Of a stretch of 64,000 nucleotides of DNA, positions 1-11,830 are shown one piece after another. The stretch's first letter is position 1; the number at the start of each line of letters is the position of its first letter. This DNA is from Aquilaria yunnanensis. Lineage: Eukaryota > Streptophyta > Magnoliopsida > Malvales > Thymelaeaceae. Below the pieces are notes generated by a model. It made no database searches, was not told the origin of the DNA, and was given only the letters and a program-made list of their open reading frames with translations. The position numbers were made by a program, and so were the translations under genes. Location of the stretch: contig CM077599.1 in NCBI GenBank assembly GCA_039654915.1, positions 26,411,501-26,475,500 on the forward strand, written 5' to 3'.

Positions 1-1380
1 AGTCTTCTTGCGTCTATGAGTATGAGACCACCACTCATCAAATAATGGCTCAACTCCATATTGGGCTTTTGTCTGCACAATTTTAGATATTATTAAAAAT
101 TTAAGTAATTAATAAATCATAAAAAAAAAATTATAATATATGGAAGGGAGAAGTTGGTACCATACGATCCCAATGCATCTTGCTTGGGATTGAGCCCATT
201 GTGTGTTTTGAAACAAGACCTGAGGTATCCGCTATGTGCTTGGCATGAGAATCAACCTCCGATAGCTTCTTCCATCTCTCCTGCTCCCACTGGTCACACA
301 ACTGGTTCCATACCTGCTGATTGTAGCATGATGGAACATGTGGCCGTAGCAAATTGTAGTCAGGGTTGGCGAAGAAGTTAGAGATCTTCTGAATTGCAAC
401 AGACCTCCAATGATAGACGAGGTTTCGCACAGACCGCGAAAAAAAGTTGAACACAATCTGGCGGATGTGGCCGAAGTCTCTAAGGTCCCATCTATAGTAG
501 TTCTGCAATATCAAAAAAAGAATAAAATATGAATTAGTCCATATAGAAACTATTACTTAAAAATCTACAGAAACTAATTACCTCTAACTTGGTGATGTGC
601 TCATCTCGTGCAGCTCGAGATGCATGTGACTAAGCTATACAACTTTCATCGCACAACCTCACATGAATGGAGGCTACGGTGGAAAGAACAGACTGATCAG
701 TGTATAAGCTGTAACAAATTTAAATTATAGTAAGATATATATATAAAGTGATGTAATTAAAAACAACGTATAATTATTTGAACAATGAAATTTGTAGGAG
801 TCAGTAACACTTACTCTCGAGGGACTAGAATCGAACAATCCTGCGGAGGTGGAGGTGGTGGTAAGTCAACTACCCGCGGGCCTCGCCCTCTAGGAGGTGG
901 AGCGCTATCAGCTGGCTGCGCGTTATGTGTGATGGCTGGGCCGCCACCATCTGGCTACTGCTGAGGCAGCTGCTGCTGCTGATGGTGAGTCAGGTGTAGG
1001 GCAGGTAGATGAGTGGCTATAGCAATCTCATCTGGATCAATAAATGAATTAGGATCGAGTCCCCATGTGGGCTGCCCGATCCCTGTATGCTGGTAGTGAG
1101 ATGACCCGGATATTCCACTCATATCCGGGTAATAGGCATCGGGCTGCGTGTCTCAAAACTGATGAAACACTGAGCTCGATGCGCCAAAGGTTTGGAGCAC
1201 ATAAGGTCTAAACACCGGTTGCTGAGGCACCTGGGTCTCTAGCACCTGCGTCTAAGTGTGAGTCTGTGCACCTGTGTAGGTGTTATAGTAGGTGGTCGTG
1301 GACCCCGAGTGCGTTGCGGGTCATGCAAGTCCTTAGCCGGGCATTTACCCGAGCCTGACTGTCTGAGGTGAACCATCCTA
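1..1380 (-). pseudogene. second CACTA gene, Transposase_24-like, exons with stops
   Basis: Leftward reading finds a Pro/Gln-rich N-terminal part (about 1330-820; ends APPPRGRGPRVVD and PPPPP) with a donor GTAAGT near 814. A short exon lies near 720-590. Exon 514 to about 150 reads WDLRDFGHIRQIVFNFFSRS, then VYHWRSVA and SKHTMGSIP, like the conserved part of plant transposase family PF03004 (Ptta/En/Spm). A further exon begins near 75 after ttgtgcag and runs off the window (TKAQYGVEPLFDEWW). The N-terminal exon has several in-frame stops (QQ*PDGG, HQF*DTQP, THT*TQV), each explained by one C-to-T change of a Gln or Arg codon. Exon limits are approximate, and the family assignment rests on pattern only. 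Confidence 0.6.
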
Positions 1381-2136
1381 AAATTATAGTGTAACATGTT
1401 TTTAATTTTTATTAATTATTACAAAAATGTTATTAAATAAATATTTAATACTAAATTACCATTACTTAACAGTTTTTCATTCATAAATTACCATTACTGC
1501 AATAAAATTTACTTATTAAATTTAATTATTGAAGTAAAATAATTAATTTTTATATTGCCATTATTTCAATACAATTTGTGCTATAACAATGTTTATAAAT
1601 TTCCAATTATTCGACTACAACTTATTTATAAATTACAATTATTAAACTAGCATTAACTGATTACACTAACATTATTGTAATGACTTTAACTGCTTACATT
1701 AAGATTATTGAAGTAACAATAATATTACACTAACAATATTGACATAACAGTTTTTTACAACTGCCCACATACATATTACATGCTTTTGTATAAATATAAC
1801 TTACCATTATTACACTTAAAATTATTTATAACTAACCACAAACATATTACTAACAACATATATAAAATTACTTAAGACATATAATATGAAAATTGACGTT
1901 AAAAAATTTAACATGCAATACATGCATTATGTAAACAACCACTATAATACCAAATATTAATTATATAACAAAAAACTGCAAAAAAAGTTAAAAATACCTA
2001 GTAGAAGGATCTCTGGAAAGGAGTTTGGGAGAGGGTTTGGAAGAGAGCATCGTTTTTGTGAGGGATAGGAGTGTGAAGGGAAGTAGAAACTCCCACGAAT
2101 TTAAATGGAAGATGCGGCGGTTAGGGTTCCCAATAG

Positions 2137-2640
2137 TCCTACGATTTTCCTGCACTTTTTAAAATTGTATGAAAACCGTAGCAAATTTACCTACGGTTTT
2201 GTTACAGAAATTAAAATGTGCCTCAAAAGCGTAGGAAACAAAAAATTTAAGTATGCCGCTATTAATTCGCTTCCCGCTTTTCTTCCGACGTTTTTATGAC
2301 GCACCCCGTCCTACGGTTTTCCTACACTTTTAAATATTGTATGAAAACCGTAGCAAATTTACCTACGGTTTTGTTACAAAAATTAAAATGTGTCTCAAAA
2401 GCGTAGGAAACGAAAATTTAGGTATCCTGCCATTAATTAGATTCCTGCTTTTCATCCGACATTTTTATGACACATATTGTCCTACGATTTTCCTACACTT
2501 TTAAAAATTGTAAGAAAAGCATAGGAAAGATTCCTACGGTTTTGTTACAAAAATAAAAAAGATGCCTCAAAAGCGTAAGACAACGAAAAATTTAAGAATC
2601 CTGCCATTAATTGTCTTCCCACTTATTTGTAATATTTACT
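2137..2640. repeat. three tandem copies of a ~172-bp CACTA motif unit
   Basis: A unit of about 172 bp starts near 2137, 2308 and 2480. Each opens with tcctacg(g/a)ttttcct, has an internal inverted pair (aaaaccgta / tacggtttt) and ends near gcgtaggaaac...ttaatt. The motif is the same as in the right subterminal region (8040-8465) but sits between the two element genes. It may serve as the promoter or TNPA-binding region of the second gene, whose likely start lies just left of it. A related, more diverged duplication (gaactaattaattact...ggttcacctttttt) recurs at 2691-2740 and 2870-2922. Confidence 0.75.
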
Positions 2641-3212
2641 CAAAACCATCAGACAACATCATTTTTTTTATAATATATATATATATATATGAACTAATTA
2701 ATTACTATGTTTGGAGTTTTAATTGGTTCACCTTTTTTTGTCTTACGGTTTTTATACTTATTTGTAATATTAACTCAAAAACCGTCGGACAACATCATTT
2801 TTTGTATAATACTTATATTTAAAATTATATATTTGGATGTTTATATATATATATATATAATCTGTATGAACTAATTAATTACTGTATTTGGAGGTTTAAT
2901 TGGTTCACCTTTTTTAGTTCAAGAATAAATGAAAATATTTATATTCTACAATTTAAATTTATGGATTTAATGTATATGGTTAGATTGAATTTTCAAAATT
3001 TAGTAACATTATTATCATTTTTTTTAATATCATGCAATAATTTTTTGTTCCGAAATCAATTGATGTATTCATTTCAACGTACGTAACTATATATGTGATG
3101 CATGATTAAATTCAAGAAATTTAATATCTTTTTTGTCAAAAATGCACATGCATTCAAAGTTATATTATGCCTTCAAATAAAACATACTAATGTTTTAAAC
3201 AATTACACATAA

Positions 3213-6200
3213 TCAAACATCTTCGGCTTCATCTGACTCTAAAGTAACGAACGATGTATCCTCATCTGATGTATCCCCATTGGCTTCTGTGCCATCAATA
3301 TTCTGATCCATGTCTTGCACGATTTCAGGATAACACTTGAAATCGACAAGTAGGTTAATCTCATCAAGGGCAGTGCCATCAGTTGTTACCATGGGTACTT
3401 CACTTGAAATCGCTTCTTGGAATGGCTCGTCTGTGGTTTCGTCCACACATGTTTGCTCATCTGACATTTCTTCATTGTACTCAGACCTAAGCCGATCACT
3501 GACATTATTTGATGCACAATCGATGAAAGCTCGTGGCTTCATCTTAACAACCGCCTACCACTGATGAAGTGTCTTGTAAGGGTACTCATAGTAGTAAACT
3601 TGTTGAGCCTGTGACGCAAAGATAAATGGCTCAGGTGGTAATAGTCTAGACTTCCATTTAATGCCAACAACACCAGTATGTGCGCAACTTCGAACACCAA
3701 GTGTCGGATTAAACCAAGTACATTTGAACAGCGTCATGAATTCATACCCACTCCCGTGGTACTCAATACGTATAATCTCATCAATAAGGCCACAAAAATC
3801 TTACCCACTTGATCCTCATATCTCACCCTTTACGCAAACACCATAATTCTGTGTTATTTTTTCTTTGCCGTATGATTGTGTGTGAAAATGAAAACCATTC
3901 ACAATACATCCATTGTATGAACTACCAATTCGAATAGGACCACGGGCTAATTGCACAATACGACGATTTAATTTATCCTTAAAATGGTTCACTTGAAAAT
4001 AGATAGTTAATATAATAACATAACTGCACATTAAATATAAACAGAACACATTTACATACATAAAAATTATCACTCCATGATACTCACATATGATGAGAAC
4101 CATTGAGTGAAATGTTCATCTTGATAACTTTGTAATTGACTTTCATTGAATTGGGGAAATTTTGTTGATATATAAGAGTCAAAGTACCTAAAATGATAAG
4201 TAGTCAATAATATTTTAAAACAATCTTATTGAAAGAAAAACACTAACACTTGTTTATATATATGACACCTGACAATCAGTATAATCTCATTGCAATTGTG
4301 CAAAGTGTAGATGTACATTTGATGTCTCTCAATGGGATCAAGTAAGCGTTGTTACCCGCGGTTAGGCATATTACGACATCTTGTATTGAAGATAGATAAC
4401 AATTGACCCTCAACATGAGCCACAGGTAAATCAATGTCATCATTTCGTGTCACCCTGTTTAATCGTGTAGGAATATTTAGTTCAAAGTAGTGGTTATAGA
4501 ATGTAGACATTTCCTGCACCAAGAATACTTCCACAATTGAACCTTCAATTGCAGCTTTATTTCTAGCCTTTCGCTTTAATGACCGCATTAGTCTACCAAG
4601 TTAAAAAGAAATAACAATTAATGACATATAAAATCCAAAAATTATTGACATATAATATATGAAAATTATTAATAGAAATATGAATGCAAACCCAAAAATT
4701 ACCTTTCAAATGGATACATCCATCAAAATTGAACTGGACCACACAACTTTGTCTCTTGAGGGAGGTGGATGACAAGATGTTCCATCGAATAAAAAAAGCT
4801 AGGAGGGAATATCTTTTCTAGCTTACATATGGTAACCACTATATTCCGCTCCAACTGTTGTATGTTATCAAATTGAATCCTACTTGTGCATAATGTTTTG
4901 AAAAATAAACAAAACTCAGAAATCGTCTCCCATATAGGACCTGACATATACCCACGTAATGCAATAGGAAGCAATCTCTGCATTAACACATGACACTTGT
5001 GGCTCTTGAAATTATAGAATGCACCATCACTCAAGTTAACCGTACGGCCCAAGTTCGAGGCATACCCATCAGGCATCTTTATCGTTCGCAGCCACTGAGT
5101 AACTTTTCTTATATGTTCCCGACTTAACGTATAAGATGCTTTTGGTTTCACACAGTACCCCATAATATTTCATAAATGTAGTTCACGCTGCATGTTTTTT
5201 AACTCCTCTAGCGAAAGGTGAGAATTTGAGTTATCTTTTGTTTTCCCTCGTATATCCATAACAATATTAAAAATATTCTCAAAATAATTTTTTTCAATAT
5301 CCATGACGTCCAAATTATGGCGAACTAGCAAATGCTTATAGTATGGTAACTCCCAGAATATACATCGCTTTAACCAATTATGCCACTCTCCAAACCCCGC
5401 AACTCGGTGTTTATCATATGAATAGCCAAACGGAGGAAAACAATACTCAACCAACATATCATGAATTTCCTCACCCGACTTATATGGACTAGTGACAGCA
5501 CTAACCTTCTTCCCTGGGATGAACGATGTTACATTTGAACAGAATGTGTGATTATGCGGTAAAAAAACCCTGTAACAATCAAACCAACATGGCTTTCTGC
5601 ATTTCTTCAACATAAATGTGTTAATTTCATCCATGCAATATGGGCACGCAAGCTTACCATGGGTACTCCAACCTGAAAGGTTTCCTAGTACAGGAAAATC
5701 ATTAATTGTCCATAATAAATATGTCTTCATAACAAAATTCTGTTGTCGATAACTGTCCCATGTAACAACTCCTTCTGACCATAAAGTTTGAGCTCCTCAA
5801 TCAATGGTCGTAAAAATACATCAATGTTGCGTCCTGGTGCTCTAGGACCAGGAATTAGAAGAGTCATAAAAATGAAAAGTTCTTTCATACAAAGTTCCGA
5901 CGGAAGAATATAAACAACTATAAAGATTGGCCATATCGTGTATGTTCCACCAATAACATTATTCGGGTTAAATCCATCAGTACATAATCCAAGCCTAACA
6001 TTTCTGATTTCATCAGTGAATGATGGGAATGTTCGATCTACGTGACGCCACACTTCAGACTGACATGGATGACCCATACTTCCATCATTGCATGATTTAT
6101 TATAAGCATGCCAAGTCATGTGAGTCGCTATTTTTGAAAACATGTACAAGCGCTTCAATCTGTTGGTTAATGGTAGATACCATAACAATTTCTTGGGAAT

Positions 6201-7096
6201 CAACATCTTTCGTCTAGATGTTACTCTTTCTTTATATCTACTATTCCCACATTCACAACAATGTGTTAATTTCTCATCTTCCCGATAGAATAGCATACAA
6301 TTATTCTCACATGTATGAATTTTTATATATGGCAACCCAAGTCATTTTGTGAGTTGTTTCGCATCATATAGCGTGTGTGGGAGTCTATTAGTTTCAGGCA
6401 ATATTTCTTTCATAAGGGTCAGTACTCGATCGAAACAATGATCCGTCATATTCAACTCACTTTTGCAACTTAACAATTGGGTCATTGCAGACAATCGTGT
6501 ATGTTTAGTGCACCAACCCCACAATGGTGCATTTGCATCATCCAACAAATTATAAAATTGTTGTGCAGTCGGTTAGGTAACCCTTCCCGCATTTCAGACA
6601 CATCGAACACATTTTCATTATTATCACTGCCATTATCAGCTTCTTTGACATCAGCATCGATAAACTCTTCATCCAACAACATTCTTTCACTATTTCTAGA
6701 TCCTACATTTGATGATAACGGACCTATTGATTCACATACCATCTGCTCATACGCATTTACACTACTTGATTCCCCACATATCCCTCCATATGAGTGCGAT
6801 GGAAAATAGCTACCGGCCATATTGAAATTGTGCAGATTGCTATAATATTGTTCATTGTAACAGTGCCATATATAATAGTTTGATGTAAATTCATATCGAA
6901 ACAAATGTTCACTCACTTTTGGCTTTATTCTATAAAATCTGTTATTACATTTGCGACAAGGACATTTAATCATTTCTGACTCATTCCCATTACATGCAAA
7001 CTATAAAAACTCATTAACACCAGCCATAAATCCAGAATTCATATATCCATATGGATTTGTCCTCTGGTACATCCACTCACGTCCATTAGCAGCCAT
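3213..7096 (-). pseudogene. TNP2-type CACTA transposase (TNPD-like), broken
   Basis: Reading leftward from ATG 7094-7096, the pieces match the plant TNP2 layout in order. The N-terminal transposase-associated domain (about 7096-6800) has REWMYQR and then IKCPCRKCNN with a zinc-like Cys pattern. The Transposase_21 core (6548-5170) includes CTDGFNPNN and LLWTINDFPVLGNLSGW. DUF4218 (5163-4723) includes SHKCHVLMQRLLP and EKIFPPSFF. DUF4216 (4103-3555) includes FIFASQAQQVYYY. An acidic tail ends at 3213. Damage: a TAG after VNEFL near 7010, TGA for Trp at 6339-6341 (LTK*LGLPY), frameshifts near 6500 and near 5760 (frame switches before YRQQNF), and a TAG after TLHQW near 3555. Some gaps may be introns. 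The role would have been transposition of CACTA elements. Confidence 0.88.
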
Positions 7097-7682
7097 TTTG
7101 TTTCCTTTGTAAAATAAACAGTAAAAACCCTCAATATAAATACGTAATAAATTTATTATATTTCATATAATATAAATATAATGAAAATGTATATATATGA
7201 ATTGCTTATATATGTCATGCATACATGTCTACCTTCCATAACTGAACCACCTACTCTATTAAGATAAGGCCCTACTCCATTGAAAGTTGCATAAGCAGTA
7301 AAGCATTTTAACTGTTCCATGTTAGCAGCATTTTAAGTAAATTTCGACAGCATTTCCCTTCAATTCCCGTTCACAGTGTTTCTCAACAATATCAACTTAT
7401 TGAGAAACACACGACATGAACAATTTGAGAAATACTCTACCAAAATTCACAAACTGCTACTATGACAGGAACACATTAACTGCAATACTGCTTATGCAAC
7501 TTTCAACTGTCCAACTTGGACAATCCATGATTATGTTAATTACAAATATAACTTAATCCAATACATTTTTTTTGCCAACAATTTGAATCGGACCAATATT
7601 ATATTTGTCATCAACACAATCATGGATGGAGAATCTAAGGTATAAGAAATAAATACTTATTATGCAACAACATGCTGTGATA

Positions 7683-7904
7683 AGTCAGCTACCTAAAACA
7701 ACATAAGTATATTTTATAAAAAATAAATAATTACCATTTAAATCACAAACCTCTAAAGTCAGCTATCCAAAACAACATAAGTATATCTTATAAAAAATAA
7801 ATAATTACCATTTAAATCACCAACCTCTAAAGTCAGCAACCTAAAACAACATAAGTATATCTTATAAAAAAATAAATAATTACCATTTAAATCACTAACC
7901 TCTA
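7683..7904. repeat. 74-bp tandem repeat, 3 copies
   Basis: The phrase agtcagc(t/a)a(c/t)c recurs at 7683, 7757 and 7831, exactly 74 bp apart, followed each time by aaaacaacataagtatat and ataattaccatttaaatca. It lies between the transposase start and the right subterminal region of the CACTA element, in what should be the transposase leader or promoter. Confidence 0.85.
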
Positions 7905-8039
7905 AATTAATTTTAAATACCTCGATTGAGCTGAAGAAGATGTTGAAGCGGAAGTGAAAATGGATGCCGAAATAGTGGTAGAGACGAACTGAAGAAGAGG
8001 GACAGGGGAGGTATTTATAAGCAAAACCTGTAGCAATAT

Positions 8040-8465
8040 CTTAAGATATATATGAAAAGTTAAACTGCAAGAATAGTGTAGGAAATTTGTAGTAATTTCC
8101 GTCAAAAAAACGTAAGAAAAATAAACTGTAGGAAAATCAAAAGATTAAAATTCCTACATTTTTAAGATGCCCATTCCTTTTTTGTCTCAAAACTGTAGGA
8201 AAAAAAATGCAGGAAAAGCGTCGGATATGTTATCCGACGCTTTTCGTGCATATGTGGTCCCTACCTATTTAATTAGCCTCAAAAGCGTCGGAAGGTTTGG
8301 CGCCATTATTTCCCGCCATATTACTCTGACAATTGTCCTACGGTTTTATGTGTCACAGATTTATTGCATGAAAACCGTCAGACAGAATTTTTTGTCCGAC
8401 GGTTTTCTTGCGAATAATTTTCCTACGCTTTTTTTCGTAGGAAGTTGTCGTAGGAAATATTCTCC
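8040..8465. repeat. right subterminal repeat region of the CACTA element
   Basis: Many short copies of tgtaggaaa, aaaaccgtcagac, gcgtcgga and cctacggtttt occur in both orientations, some forming hairpins such as gcgtcgga...tccgacgc at 8218-8242. This is the expected site array for the element-encoded binding protein next to the terminus at 8477. Confidence 0.8.
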
Positions 8466-8480
8466 ATTCTTGTAGTGAAG

Positions 8481-8890
8481 GTAGTAACAGCTTGCCCTCT
8501 CTAATTGACTTATGCACTAGCGACGGCTTACTATCACTTACTTATGGCTAAAGGAAGTGATGGCTTGCTCTTAATAACTGCCATGAATTGAATAAAAATG
8601 TCTATTACAGAGACAAAAATATACCCAAAGGATCTATGATAAAGCTACCCTCGCTAGTAATTTAAAAAACTTATGATGTTAGTTTTTTTAGGTAAATTGT
8701 GTAGACTTATAGGCTTAGCGATGGCTAGTTAGTGCTAAATAACTAGTAATGACTAGCCGTCACTAAGCGAACATGGACTAACGACCGCTTGCCCTTGCTA
8801 GCTGGTTATACACTAGTTATAATTAGCAGTTGCTAGATTATGACATATATGTATGTGTGATTTAGCGAAGGGTTGCCATCACTAAAATTT
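8481..8890. repeat. remnant of a second repeat family with agcgacggct-type motifs
   Basis: The stretch is rich in variants of 'ctagcgacggcttgccctcgctag' (near 8508, 8550, 8708, 8748, 8777, 8868) in both orientations. Such arrays resemble CACTA subterminal regions but differ in sequence from the 1-8477 element. No terminus is visible. The large CACTA element appears to abut it, so it may be an older element that served as target. No coding sequence is seen. Confidence 0.45.
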
Positions 8891-8899
8891 CATTAAGAC

Positions 8900-9580
8900 T
8901 TGCTATTGATTGTTTTATTTTTTGGAAGCATATTTTGAAAGTCCGTGTTTTATTTTCTGACACTATTTATGATCATGATTGGGATTGTGTCAAGGATCAA
9001 AATTTTAGTTTGAAGGTAACATGTTTACATGTTTTAGAGAACCTTGATTTGGTGAGTTGGCATTCTTTGGTTTGGAAATCAGTTCCAAAATTCTCCATGG
9101 TCTATTGGTTTGCTATGTTGAACAGATTACTTACTTTGGATAGACTTGGTCTTTACTTGGATATGGCCTTTAGGTCATGTTCTCTTTGCCTTCTTGCTGA
9201 TGAGTCTTGGAACCATTTGTTCTTTGAGTGCTTTTACTCTCGGGCGGTTTGGCGTGAAATTATGTGTATGATTAAGCTTCATGATGCTCCTTGGAGATGA
9301 AATAGATTTTGGTTGTGGTAGTGCATGGTGGTGAAGGGTAATAGTTTAAAGTCAAAGATAAGACGAGCTTGTTTCTCGGCTTTGGTTTATTTTTTGTGGT
9401 AGGACAGAAATAGGAGACGTCATCATCAAGAGTTTAGACGGACAATTGAAGCAGTGTAGATTATTTCTGAAGTAATCCAATATAGATATAGTTACAATTT
9501 TAGTGAGGTTTTTGCTTGCTTAGTTTGTATTTCTTGATTTTGCTTGTGAAGCACATGTTAGGTTAAAAAAAAAATTCATT
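8900..9580 (+). pseudogene. 5'-truncated LINE, zf-RVT domain and 3' tail
   Basis: The open stretch 8935-9300 encodes the zinc-binding domain that ends L1-type plant reverse transcriptases. Landmarks are WHSLVWKSVPKF, NRLLTLDRL, CSLCLLADESWNHLFFEC and RAVW. The same frame continues past a TGA at 9298-9300 to FWLW*, then FSALVYFLW* and NRRRHHQEF, a typical LINE C-terminus broken by stops. The tail ends in an A-run near 9565-9574. The RT and endonuclease parts are absent, as in a 5'-truncated insertion. Confidence 0.8.
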
Positions 9581-10530
9581 AACTATTGAAGACCTACTGT
9601 CACAAATTATACATATCTTAATTTCCGTACTCAAAGAAATGTATTATCATTTATAGGATAAATAGAGTATTATCATTATTATTATTATTATATGAACAGA
9701 AAAGCAAAACTAAAGTATCGAGATTCCTTTTGTTTGGTTTGTCTTTGAAAGCTTTGTACCGCAAACAAGGATAAATGAATAGAAAAATATTTTAGATTTC
9801 CAGGGCTGTAATCTCTGCTTTTTTCTTTCTTTCTTTGTCTTCCAAATGTTAAAAGATCCTAGTTTTCTTAACTACTATGTTCAGTGACAAGAATTAATTT
9901 GAAAAGCAACGAGTTTATCATCTTTTAAATATGACTCAAGTTAAAATCTTATACATTAGAAACATACTTTGGGAGAGTTTCTACCCTCAAAGGGAATCCA
10001 ACTCATTGTCGGAATTTCCAAGACTTAATGTAACTATAGGTCTTGGATTAAAAAGAAAAAAAAGAATAGATGGATTAATTTCGCCGTTCTAATCAAATTA
10101 AAAAAAAAAAAAAGACAAAGGAAAAAGTAACTAAAAAAAAAACAAATAAATGCGACATGCAGATTCTGTCTGCAGTCTGCTTCAGACTGCTCTGGAACTG
10201 CTGGTCACATCGTTCCCAAATCCTCAGGAAGACGAAGCAGAATTTGCATAACGCCCTGCTGTGACCTCCCCATCATATCATACGGCGCTTGTTATTCCAT
10301 CATCGGAAAAGGGTATGACGTCCACGTCCTGTGCAGCCGGCCCGATACGATATACGATTGGCCTGGCACGTGCCGAAGCCCTCCTGATACGTGTGGGGGA
10401 GCGACGGAGAGCTGGGAGGGATACGGCGCCGTCACCCTCAGAAGATTTCCCATCATTTCGTCAGTCAGCAAATGGCTGCACCAGCCATCATTCTTAATTT
10501 GCAGGACCTAGCTAGCTATCTACTTCTCTT
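9581..10530. other. intergenic; upstream region of CLV3
   Basis: No gene is seen. An (att)n run lies near 9675-9692 and A-rich tracts near 10060-10145. From about 10150 the base composition becomes more GC-rich up to the CLV3 start, which fits a proximal promoter. The only open frames (10261-10497, 10391-10585) match nothing and lie in the presumed promoter or leader. Confidence 0.5.
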
Positions 10531-10533
10531 CTC

Positions 10534-10540
10534 TATAAAT
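10534..10540 (+). promoter_or_regulatory. TATA box of CLV3
   Basis: TATAAAT occurs 88 bp upstream of the CLV3 start codon, leaving room for a short leader of about 55-60 nt. It is the only good TATA match directly upstream. Confidence 0.5.
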
Positions 10541-10621
10541 TCAAAGCCTTTCTGCTTCAACTTTTGCCCATCTCCAGATACCTGACTAGTTAGTTTCTGC
10601 TTCAACCAACATATATTATTC

Positions 10622-10948
10622 ATGGCATTTCTCACTGCTAGGCCTCCCAAACTGCTGGGACTCGCCCTACTCCTGCTTCTCTGCTTTCTCGTCTGCCAAG
10701 AATCAGCTGCACTTCACCATGCCAATGCAGGACTCATGAACAGAAAGGTTTCTTCTCTTGGGTTTTCTTCTTCTCTTTAATTTATATATTTCTGCAACTT
10801 AATTATGTGAAATAATTAATGTATGCAGGTGTTGGTGGAGAAGAAAGAGGGGACGTTCAACGGATCGGAGTTAAGGACAGTGCCTTCTGGTCCGGACCCA
10901 TTGCACCATAATGGGGGCAGCCCTAATGAGAAGCCCAGGACACCATGA
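10622..10948 (+). CDS. CLV3: CLAVATA3 precursor (CLE peptide ligand), 81 aa, two exons
   Basis: Exon 1 is 10622-10747 (42 codons), the intron 10748-10828 (gt...ag, 81 bp), and exon 2 10829-10948. The precursor has an N-terminal signal peptide (hydrophobic core residues 11-25, LLGLALLLLLCFLVC) and a short variable region with GLMNRK at the exon joint (Arabidopsis CLV3 has GLSNRK there). The mature peptide RTVPSGPDPLHH sits at residues 58-69. This dodecapeptide is identical to Arabidopsis CLV3; the next residue is Asn70 where Arabidopsis has His. A short tail ends the protein. The known role is a secreted, hydroxylated and arabinosylated peptide that limits stem-cell number through CLV1-type receptors and WUSCHEL. 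Gene order (ALMT and LHW beyond) supports CLV3 rather than another CLE. Only one intron is needed, whereas Arabidopsis CLV3 is recalled to have two. TATA at 10534. Confidence 0.93.
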
Positions 10949-11830
10949 CAATAGTTTATCTCGAAGTTGTTGTAGTTTTCTGCTGTTACTAGTTTTCTGG
11001 GCTAAAAATGCAAGTTTTGTGTAACATAAGGGACGAAGATGATCCTTTTGTTACTGTTGCTTAGTACTGTGTGCGCTCTCATCTGTTTTTGTCCCCCTTT
11101 TTAGAGGACTGCTACTGTTGCTAGAGTACTCTTGGCCTTGGGTCAAGTGTTTATATATAAAAGAACTTTAATAACTTCCTCTAGTTAAGCTCAAATTTTC
11201 TTAAGCCACTTGAATTCAGAAAATGCAAAATCCTACAAAAACTAGTAAATGATCTGTTCAGTTTGAAAGCATAAAGATGAGAGTCACAAGACCAAAATTA
11301 GTATTGAGTAGAGAGAAAGAGACAACCTTAAAATTAATTAATGCTCCATATATATAAACTACATTATAAACTCCATATATTTATATTTCAAAAAAAAAAT
11401 AATATGTTCAAAGTTAACAATATTGAGCAATAAAAATTTTGAGTAAGTGATTAAGATTTGTGATTATTGTTGAAAAATCTGATCTGAGGTCCATTCCCCT
11501 AGCCTGCATTGGCCTCCCTCATATGTACCAAAAAAATTACAAAGTAACACTATGGAGCTGATGTAATATATAAATACATAGTTTTTTGAGGACCTTGAAG
11601 CAAATAGACAATTTCAGATTTTCAAAAGAGATTGCTTGCCACTAAGTCTTTTTCAGGATACACAACACAACAACATAAGCTCTAATATATTGGGGCATTT
11701 CACTTGAGATTATTAATAATTAATTTTCTAATAAACAAGTAAAAAAATTTAAAAAGAGAGAAAAAGAGGGAAAAAAACGTTGGAGGCTTCACAAACAAAG
11801 TTATGCTACGCTAGATATAAAAAGGAAATA
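10949..11830. other. CLV3 3' flank and intergenic DNA
   Basis: The first 150-200 bp is the probable 3' UTR and terminator region. CLV3 regulation in relatives depends partly on downstream sequence, so this stretch may matter. The rest is AT-rich with no ORF, RNA gene or repeat that I recognise. Confidence 0.45.

Larger units (their letters stand above)
1..8477 (-). mobile_element. CACTA (En/Spm) DNA transposon, right part; left end outside window
   Basis: The right terminus is explicit. Positions 8466-8477 read, on the minus strand, CACTACAAGAAT, the classic CACTA terminal inverted repeat. The three bases that follow (8478-8480, aag) would be the target duplication. Inward of the terminus, 8040-8465 is packed with the subterminal motif 'cctacggtttt / gcgtcgga' in both orientations, as in CACTA ends bound by TNPA-like proteins. 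Two leftward genes follow: a TNP2-type transposase (3213-7096) and a second ORF with a Transposase_24-like segment (1 to about 1380). Neither the left terminus nor its duplication is present, so the element exceeds 8.4 kb. Both genes carry stops, so this copy cannot encode its own transposase. Confidence 0.9.

Noticed and set aside
7683..7904. Regular 74-bp repeats as a CRISPR-like array
   Set aside because: The copies are contiguous, with no unique spacers, and lie inside a plant transposon.
8167..8475. 102-codon plus-strand frame
   Set aside because: It lies wholly in CACTA subterminal repeats and runs into the terminus.
10261..10585. Plus-strand frames just upstream of CLV3
   Set aside because: They overlap the presumed promoter and leader and end without linking to a coding exon; no recognisable protein.
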